11,128 bases of DNA from positions 1-11,128 of the forward strand of contig JAKAVU010000062.1 in NCBI GenBank assembly GCA_021817185.1. The letters are read 5' to 3'. Shown in pieces: positions 6,526-11,128 of the stretch (within the stretch, counting starts at the first letter, position 1; the number at the start of each line of letters is the position of its first letter). The stretch comes from a bacterium (GTDB taxonomy: Bacteria; Chloroflexota; Dormibacteria; UBA8260; Bog-877). The notes beneath the pieces were generated by a model. The model was not told the origin of the DNA. It saw only the letters and a program-made list of their open reading frames with translations, and did no database searches. The position numbers and the translations under genes were made by a program.

Positions 6526-6533
6526 CGTCACAA
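6520..6533. promoter_or_regulatory. 14-bp palindrome spanning stop and start codons
   Basis: TTGTGACGTCACAA is a perfect 14-bp palindrome. It contains the TGA stop of the ParB-type HTH gene (6523-6525) and the first base of the next ATG (6533). It resembles an operator with TGTGA/TCACA halves set only two bases apart, which is too close for the CRP consensus. It may be an internal regulatory site or an mRNA structure between the two genes. Confidence 0.5.
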
Positions 6534-8026
6534 TGGTGCCACCGCTGCCCACCCTCACCGAGGCGACGACCCTTCCTGAGTTCGCTGCCGCCCTCGGACT
6601 CCAGCCCGATGCCCACCCAGGATGGGACGACACCGGGCTTCGGCAGCGGGCGTCCTCGATGGGCCTCAAGCCCGACACCCTGAGTCTGTTGGCCGCAGTC
6701 GCCACCCCCCAGGACACCCCTCGCGGCCTGCCCTTGGCCCTGGCGGGTCTGGCGCGGCTGGTCCCTCAGGTCACTGTGGTGCTACGCGCCAGCTTTACCC
6801 TCGCGAACTGGCAGGAGGCCCAGCGCAGCACCGCTCCACGGATGCCGTACGCGACTCGTGCCCCGATCGCACGATTCCTGGCCGACGTGTCGCTGGCGCT
6901 CCCGTCAGAAGCCGCTGGTCTGCTCCTCCAGCACCTCCACGCCCTCCATCAGCGCGCGAACGCGGAGCGCCATGGATACACCCTGTTCCTCGCAGCTTCT
7001 CACCTCGCGGCCGACCCGGAAGCAGTTGGCCTGCTCCAAGGCGGACCCACACTCTGGCCCCATGCGGTGGAGACGGTCCATCCCCACCCCGGGCTCAGCC
7101 CAGCTACGTTGGCCACCTACCAGGCCGCCCTGCGGGTGGCATTGGGCGTTGAGGCCCCCTGCACCGCCGCGCGCCCACTCGAGCCCTCGCCCACGGTCGT
7201 CCGCTCCCTAAGCGGCCCATCCTCCACCCAGCGCTCCCTCCAGAGCGTCCTGGAAGCGGTTGACGAGCAGCCAGAGCCGACCGGCATTCTCGGGGACGCC
7301 GCGCCCCAGATGGGCCGAGCTGGTCGCCGCCAAAGGGGCGGTCTCACCACCACGAGAGCGCTCGGAATCCCCGATGGTCTGGGCGACTGTGCCCCCCTGG
7401 ACCTGGCTCGGCTGATCGGGCGTATCCGGGATACGGACCTGGACCCCACCAACGCCCGCGTCTTAACGGGCGTGTTCGCGTTCATGTTCACCACCGGCTG
7501 GCCGGCCGCCGTGTTCGCCGACCTTGCTGCTGGAGGCCGGGTACAGCTCGATTGGGGCCGGAGCCAGGTGCAGATTGCGGCGGCCTTCTACCCCGAGTGG
7601 GTGGGCGTCCCCGGTCCGTTCCTGACGTTGGCCATCGACTCCCGCATCGCGATCCGGCTGGCCGGTCTCCTCGGAGAGAGCGGCTCACTCGAACTGACCC
7701 TCCGGGGACGGCCTCGGCCCCTCACGGCTCGCCATCTTCACCGCGCCCTCAAGTGGCTCAATCCGGCAGACACCGTCTCCATCTGGATGCACGATCTCCG
7801 TGGGGCGATCTGGCACCAGGGGCGTCACGCCGCCTGTCCTCCTGAGGTCCTCGCCCTAGCCACCACCGCGACCGATCCCTTTTTGCACCAGCCGTTCCAC
7901 TACGGGCAGTTCCCTCAGCCCGTTGACGTGGCCGACCTGCACGCCACCATGCTGGCGGCGGCAGGCGATGGGTGGCGCGAATGGCGCGATCTCCAGGAGG
8001 CGCCCGATGGCTTCGGCGGCTCCTGA
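6533..8026 (+). CDS. Tyrosine-recombinase-like protein with incomplete active site
   Basis: A 497-residue protein whose C-terminal third (about 305-470) follows the tyrosine-recombinase fold. MHDLRGAIW carries the HxxR pair (H420, R423), and FHYGQ holds a tyrosine at 457 near the expected nucleophile position. The first catalytic arginine is missing: the motif normally written TGLR..E reads TGWPAAVFADL (322-332), with P324 in place of Arg. The second histidine (LGH) also appears lost; the region reads ALATTATDPF. Residues about 85-160 (YATRAPIARFLADV and LLLQHLHALHQRAN) look like a core-binding domain. It is therefore probably an inactive partner or architectural subunit, as in multi-recombinase systems. 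GGAG (6516-6519) lies 13 bases before the ATG. The end overlaps the next gene by 20 bases, and that gene's ribosome-binding site lies inside this one. Confidence 0.65.
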   Translation: MVPPLPTLTEATTLPEFAAALGLQPDAHPGWDDTGLRQRASSMGLKPDTLSLLAAVATPQDTPRGLPLALAGLARLVPQVTVVLRASFTLANWQEAQRSTAPRMPYATRAPIARFLADVSLALPSEAAGLLLQHLHALHQRANAERHGYTLFLAASHLAADPEAVGLLQGGPTLWPHAVETVHPHPGLSPATLATYQAALRVALGVEAPCTAARPLEPSPTVVRSLSGPSSTQRSLQSVLEAVDEQPEPTGILGDAAPQMGRAGRRQRGGLTTTRALGIPDGLGDCAPLDLARLIGRIRDTDLDPTNARVLTGVFAFMFTTGWPAAVFADLAAGGRVQLDWGRSQVQIAAAFYPEWVGVPGPFLTLAIDSRIAIRLAGLLGESGSLELTLRGRPRPLTARHLHRALKWLNPADTVSIWMHDLRGAIWHQGRHAACPPEVLALATTATDPFLHQPFHYGQFPQPVDVADLHATMLAAAGDGWREWRDLQEAPDGFGGS

Positions 8027-10514
8027 CCTGCCCACGGTCGGCTCGTCCCGGGTCCCCACAACCCAGGCGATAGCCGACGTCATGCAGGCACTCCTAGCTC
8101 TGGAAGCGCAGGCCACAGATGCTGCGACCGCCTGGAACTGCCGCCTCACGATCGCCTGCGCTCTGCTCGTCCAGGGGACCGGGCTCCGTCCGGTTGAGTT
8201 GGCGCGCGTTCGGGTGGCCGACATCAGCCTGGACTTCGGGGTCCTAGTCGTCACGTGGCCCAAGGCGCAAGCTCCCCGGGTCGTGCCACTGGGACCAACT
8301 CTGGTCGCCTGGCTCGCGCCCCTGGTGCGCGGCCTGCGACGGATCGGGCCGGCCGACACCAGACTGCTCCAGTGGTGGACCGCAACCGGCATGAACTCAT
8401 GCACGGTCAGTCAGATGGAGGCCTGGGCTGTCGGCGCCATCGCCCCTACCCGCTGGGTTCCTCTCGACGCCATCACCCCGACCGGCTGGGTTTCTCTTGG
8501 CGACCTCCGCCACTGGAACATCACACATCGCGGCCGCGCTGATCGGGACGGCCCGTATCCAGGCGGACCGCTGAACGCGGAACGGGGCCGCAGTGCAAGC
8601 CGCGGCCACGGCCAGACCGGCGGTTGGGATCCCGCACTCCCATGCCGCTTCCGGGACGAGCAGACGATGACAAGCGGCCTCCAGGAACTCTGGATCCCCC
8701 CGGCCACCCGACCGGCCTGGCACTTCGAGACGCCGCCCGCCGGTGGTGCTCCACCCCGACGTGCGCCCCGGGCAGCCGCCGGGCGTCGGCGCCCACCCCC
8801 GTGGGTACTCGCCGGGCTCACGGACACAGCAGTCCCTCTCGACGAGCTACGTCGGGCGCACGCCCGGCTCTGGGAGTTCGGCTGGGTCCGAGAAGGGGCC
8901 TGGTCCCGCGCCGAGGCCCTGGCCATCGCCCTGGCGTTTGAGGTCCTGGCCTTCGGCGACGTGCTCGTGCCCGACGGGGTGGCGGCGCTGCATGGAGTGA
9001 CCGGTGGGGACTGGGAGACCACTGCCGATGGGGTCAGGCTGTGGCTCCGCCGGCCGGGCCATAGGGGAGCGCTCCCGATCATGCTCGGCCCTGGCGCCAC
9101 CATCCTGTGGCATGAGCTCCGCCAGATCCAGCCTCCAACGCCCTTCGGGACCCTGACTCCGGGCGCTCTTGCCGCCCTCGGCGGGATCCTCCTGGGGCGG
9201 CCCGGTCCGGTGCCCGTGGAACGCTGGCGGGAAGCCAACCGTGTCGCCCACCTCCTCAGCCACACCAACGAGCAGATCGGCGTCCTGCAGGGGCAGATCG
9301 ACCACACGATCGCCCGAGCCGGAGACCGACCTGCACGACCCATCCCACGGCCCCTGCCCCTGCCGGACCTGGCGCCTCTCGCCCACGCTCTGCGGCTAGA
9401 GCAACCTCCACTCTCTCGCGGCGCGTTCGTCGCACTTGCTGCCGCCATCGTCCCGGACTGGCGGCCTGAGGATGAGGGAAGCCACTCCCCAGAGCATCTC
9501 GTCCTGGCCAGTGTGCTCACCAGCTACGCCCGGCGACGCAGGCAGAGCCGGGCTGTCTACAGCCGGCACAGCCTCCGCAGCCGCATCCGGGTGATCTCGG
9601 GACTCGTGGCCACCTACTGGCCCGACCCGACCAGCCCTCCTACGACCGGGCCGGCTCCCCTCTTCACCGGCCCGGATCGGGCCGCACAGCAGCAGGGGCT
9701 GCAACTGCTGAGGAGGACGTGTGCCCGCCTCAAGCTGCCCCCACCCTGCGCAACGAGGTCGGTCTCCCGGCAACCATACGCCCGCCGCCAGGAGATCCGG
9801 TGGCGGGCGGGCGTGTGCTTGGAGGACGTATGGTCCCAGGTCAACCAGGCGCCTACCGAACAACGCCCCTGGCTAGCCCTCTACGCGATCGGGAGCCAGC
9901 TGGTGCGGGAGACGGAGCTGTGGCGGCTGTACGTGCGCGACCTCACCATCTCCCGCGGCAGCTGCCGGTTCGGGGTCGTCCGCGGCAAGGGGGGCCGCAC
10001 CGGTACCCGGTGGGTGCGGATCCCCGAAGCGCTCCGGCCCGCCATATCGGAGGTGGTGGTCCAGCTGCGCCGGCGGGACCCGGCTGAGCGACTCTTCGCC
10101 CCGCTGGGAGGGGATCGGATCAGCTCAGAAGGGCTTGCCGGTCGCGTGGGCCGTCGTGTTGCCCCGCCCGGCACCGGTTGGCACCCCCATGCGATGCGTG
10201 CCGCCTTCGCCACCGCCGAAGATCGGGCCGGGACAGACCGCGCCGAGATCGCCCACCGATTCGGCCACGCCCGGGTGAACACCGTAACTGAGCACTACGT
10301 CGATCTCGACCTCGCGGCTCTCCATGCGTCGGCGATGGCCCTCTCCCAGCTCTTCAGCACTCCCGTGTCGATCGCGAGTCTCGCCTGGGTCCGGAGCCTA
10401 AGCCGCCGCCAAGCTGAGCGCGTTCACGCCCAGGTCCAGGGAGATCTGGCCCACCTCGTGGCCGAGAGCACGCCCCGCCGGAGGCAACGACCCCCAACCC
10501 GGTCGGCCGCCTAA
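8007..10514 (+). CDS. Fused double tyrosine-recombinase protein
   Basis: An 835-residue protein built from two recombinase-like modules. Start: AGGAGG (7995-8000) six bases before the ATG at 8007, a strong site; the frame is open further upstream (TTG at 7923) without support. Module 1 (about 1-215) has a Box I arginine, R61 in GTGLRPVEL, and a possible K86 in WPKAQ. Its second arginine motif reads GDLRHW, with Gly in place of the first histidine, and no LGH or tyrosine motif follows. Module 2 (about 221-835) has a core-binding region near 510-560 and a complete active site: R634 in LVRETEL, K661 in RGKGG, H728 and R731 in HAMR, H754 in FGHAR, and Y764 in EHYVD. An internal ATG at 8667 could start module 2 alone, giving 615 residues, close to Tn554 TnpB. 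Module 2 is the best candidate for the set's active recombinase. Confidence 0.8.
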   Translation: MASAAPDLPTVGSSRVPTTQAIADVMQALLALEAQATDAATAWNCRLTIACALLVQGTGLRPVELARVRVADISLDFGVLVVTWPKAQAPRVVPLGPTLVAWLAPLVRGLRRIGPADTRLLQWWTATGMNSCTVSQMEAWAVGAIAPTRWVPLDAITPTGWVSLGDLRHWNITHRGRADRDGPYPGGPLNAERGRSASRGHGQTGGWDPALPCRFRDEQTMTSGLQELWIPPATRPAWHFETPPAGGAPPRRAPRAAAGRRRPPPWVLAGLTDTAVPLDELRRAHARLWEFGWVREGAWSRAEALAIALAFEVLAFGDVLVPDGVAALHGVTGGDWETTADGVRLWLRRPGHRGALPIMLGPGATILWHELRQIQPPTPFGTLTPGALAALGGILLGRPGPVPVERWREANRVAHLLSHTNEQIGVLQGQIDHTIARAGDRPARPIPRPLPLPDLAPLAHALRLEQPPLSRGAFVALAAAIVPDWRPEDEGSHSPEHLVLASVLTSYARRRRQSRAVYSRHSLRSRIRVISGLVATYWPDPTSPPTTGPAPLFTGPDRAAQQQGLQLLRRTCARLKLPPPCATRSVSRQPYARRQEIRWRAGVCLEDVWSQVNQAPTEQRPWLALYAIGSQLVRETELWRLYVRDLTISRGSCRFGVVRGKGGRTGTRWVRIPEALRPAISEVVVQLRRRDPAERLFAPLGGDRISSEGLAGRVGRRVAPPGTGWHPHAMRAAFATAEDRAGTDRAEIAHRFGHARVNTVTEHYVDLDLAALHASAMALSQLFSTPVSIASLAWVRSLSRRQAERVHAQVQGDLAHLVAESTPRRRQRPPTRSAA
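8436..8501 (+). repeat. 33-bp tandem duplication within the recombinase gene
   Basis: Two adjacent 33-bp units (8436-8468 and 8469-8501) match at about 27 of 33 positions by hand count. They encode AIAPTRWVPLD followed by AITPTGWVSLG. The repeat is in frame and lies just before the module 1 GDLRH motif. Confidence 0.75.
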
Positions 10515-11045
10515 CCGTTCCGCCGAGCGTTGATCTCGTCGGGCCGGGGCGGCCCAAAGCCACCATACGAAAGCTTTGCGCTCGCCAAGGGCGAACCCGC
10601 CTGCTGCGTCTCCGGACCCCTGACGGGCCCGCACTGACTCCGCGCTCACCCAGCTCAGTAGCGGCACCGAGGCCCAGTCGCCGGGGGGCAGGGATAGCAC
10701 TTGAAACCCAGGCACCGTCTTCGCCCCGTGGTCTGTGCCCGCCCCTCCAAGTCCCCCGCCGCTCAGACTCCCCGCGGTGTGGGCCCGTCGTGTCCAAGCC
10801 CGAGTTACGGCGATTCACGACCCGGCCCGGACCTCCCGGACCCCGTGGCTGTCGGCGGCTCCGAGCATCACCGCCGTCGGCCTCGGCGGTCACCCGGCCT
10901 GCGTGGTGGGGCCGCGTCACATGGCCGTCCCGTCATGGATTACCCAAGTAACAACTACCGTCATCGGAAGCGGCCGCCGAGTTCGCGATACCCGTCGGAT
11001 TCAGCGGCCCCAGCCGACACCTGCCCCAGAGGGGACTACCTACAG
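10515..11045. other. Non-coding or unassigned right-hand region
   Basis: About 530 bases after the fused recombinase with no gene I can support. A minus-strand frame (10354-10920) overlaps the recombinase end and has the Arg/Gly/Pro composition of a shadow frame. A short hairpin, GGGCC-GGGGC-GGCCC (10541-10555), lies 27 bases past the stop and could be a weak terminator, though no T-run follows. I found no repeat of the tRNA-Gly 3' end, so no attachment site is seen here. Confidence 0.45.
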
Positions 11046-11128
11046 ATGGCTGGACGAGCCCGCACGGAGGACAGATCTGGTCCGGCAGCTCCTCTGCGGG
11101 GCGTTACCTGGATGGAGCGCATCGCGTA
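11046..11128 (+). CDS. Possible 5' end of a gene cut by the window edge
   Basis: An ATG at 11046 opens a frame that runs to the window end (27 codons seen, beginning MAGRARTEDRSG). AGAGGGG (11028-11034) lies 11 bases upstream and could serve as a ribosome-binding site. The frame is also open back to an ATG at 10935. The fragment is too short for a family call, and it could be chance. Confidence 0.2.
   Translation, partial: MAGRARTEDRSGPAAPLRGVTWMERIA

Noticed and set aside
8411..9520. 369-codon minus-strand frame opposite the fused recombinase
   Set aside because: Low-complexity Arg/Ser/Pro composition, antisense to a motif-bearing recombinase.
9779..9813. GC-rich hairpin (CGCCCGCCGCCA with a bulged complement) in the recombinase gene
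   Set aside because: In frame, bulged, and composed almost wholly of G and C, so chance pairing is plausible.
10541..10555. GGGCC hairpin as a Rho-independent terminator
   Set aside because: Only a 5-bp stem and no following T-run; kept as a remark, not called.
10354..10920. 188-codon minus-strand frame at the right end
   Set aside because: Overlaps the recombinase C-terminus, has Arg/Gly-rich composition and no recognisable motif or good ribosome-binding site.
1..11128. CRISPR array or a direct repeat of the tRNA-Gly 3' end
   Set aside because: No regularly spaced repeats and no second copy of the tRNA segment were found by eye.

Overview
The window is high-GC bacterial DNA and reads as the junction between conserved chromosome and an accessory island inserted beside a tRNA gene. 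The chromosomal part holds a canonical nuoA on the minus strand, a GPR1/FUN34/YaaH-type transporter and a tRNA-Gly(TCC) that encodes its own CCA. High GC, heavy use of GTG starts and the NuoA sequence fit an actinobacterial or neighbouring lineage (Actinomycetota, Chloroflexota, Dormibacterota-like). I cannot place it more precisely from sequence alone.

Layout. 14-373 (-) is nuoA. 736-1461 (+) is a six-helix acetate/succinate-transporter-like protein. 1562-1637 (+) is tRNA-Gly. 1638-1806 is a comparatively AT-rich control region full of small dyads, with a plausible integrase promoter. 1807-2772 (+) is a complete tyrosine recombinase (integrase) next to the tRNA, the usual layout of a tRNA-targeted integrative element. 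2773-3647 has no gene I can support. 3648-4547 (-) is a C-terminally shortened, probably decaying IS630-type transposase. 4639-4950 (+) is a doubtful small ORF.

From 4947 to 10514 runs a compact co-directional gene set joined by overlapping or nearly touching starts and stops: a small helix-turn-helix protein (84 aa), a ParB-like N-terminal fragment (145 aa), a protein with a ParB-type helix-turn-helix region (296 aa), a degenerate tyrosine-recombinase-like protein (497 aa), and an 835-aa protein made of an incomplete recombinase module fused to a second module with a full R-K-HxxR-H-Y active site. 10515-11128 is mostly featureless, with a possible gene start running off the window end.

Interpretation. 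The 4947-10514 set is the best candidate for a little-described system. It combines DNA-binding and partition-like proteins with three recombinase-fold modules, of which only one looks catalytically complete. That recalls the recombinase trios of Tn554-like and RIT elements, but with ParB-like partners. A 14-bp dyad shared by the integrase promoter and the region upstream of this gene set suggests common regulation. A perfect 31-nt palindrome inside the ParB-like fragment could be a binding site or an insertion scar. The coding calls come from reading motifs; the functional links are inference.
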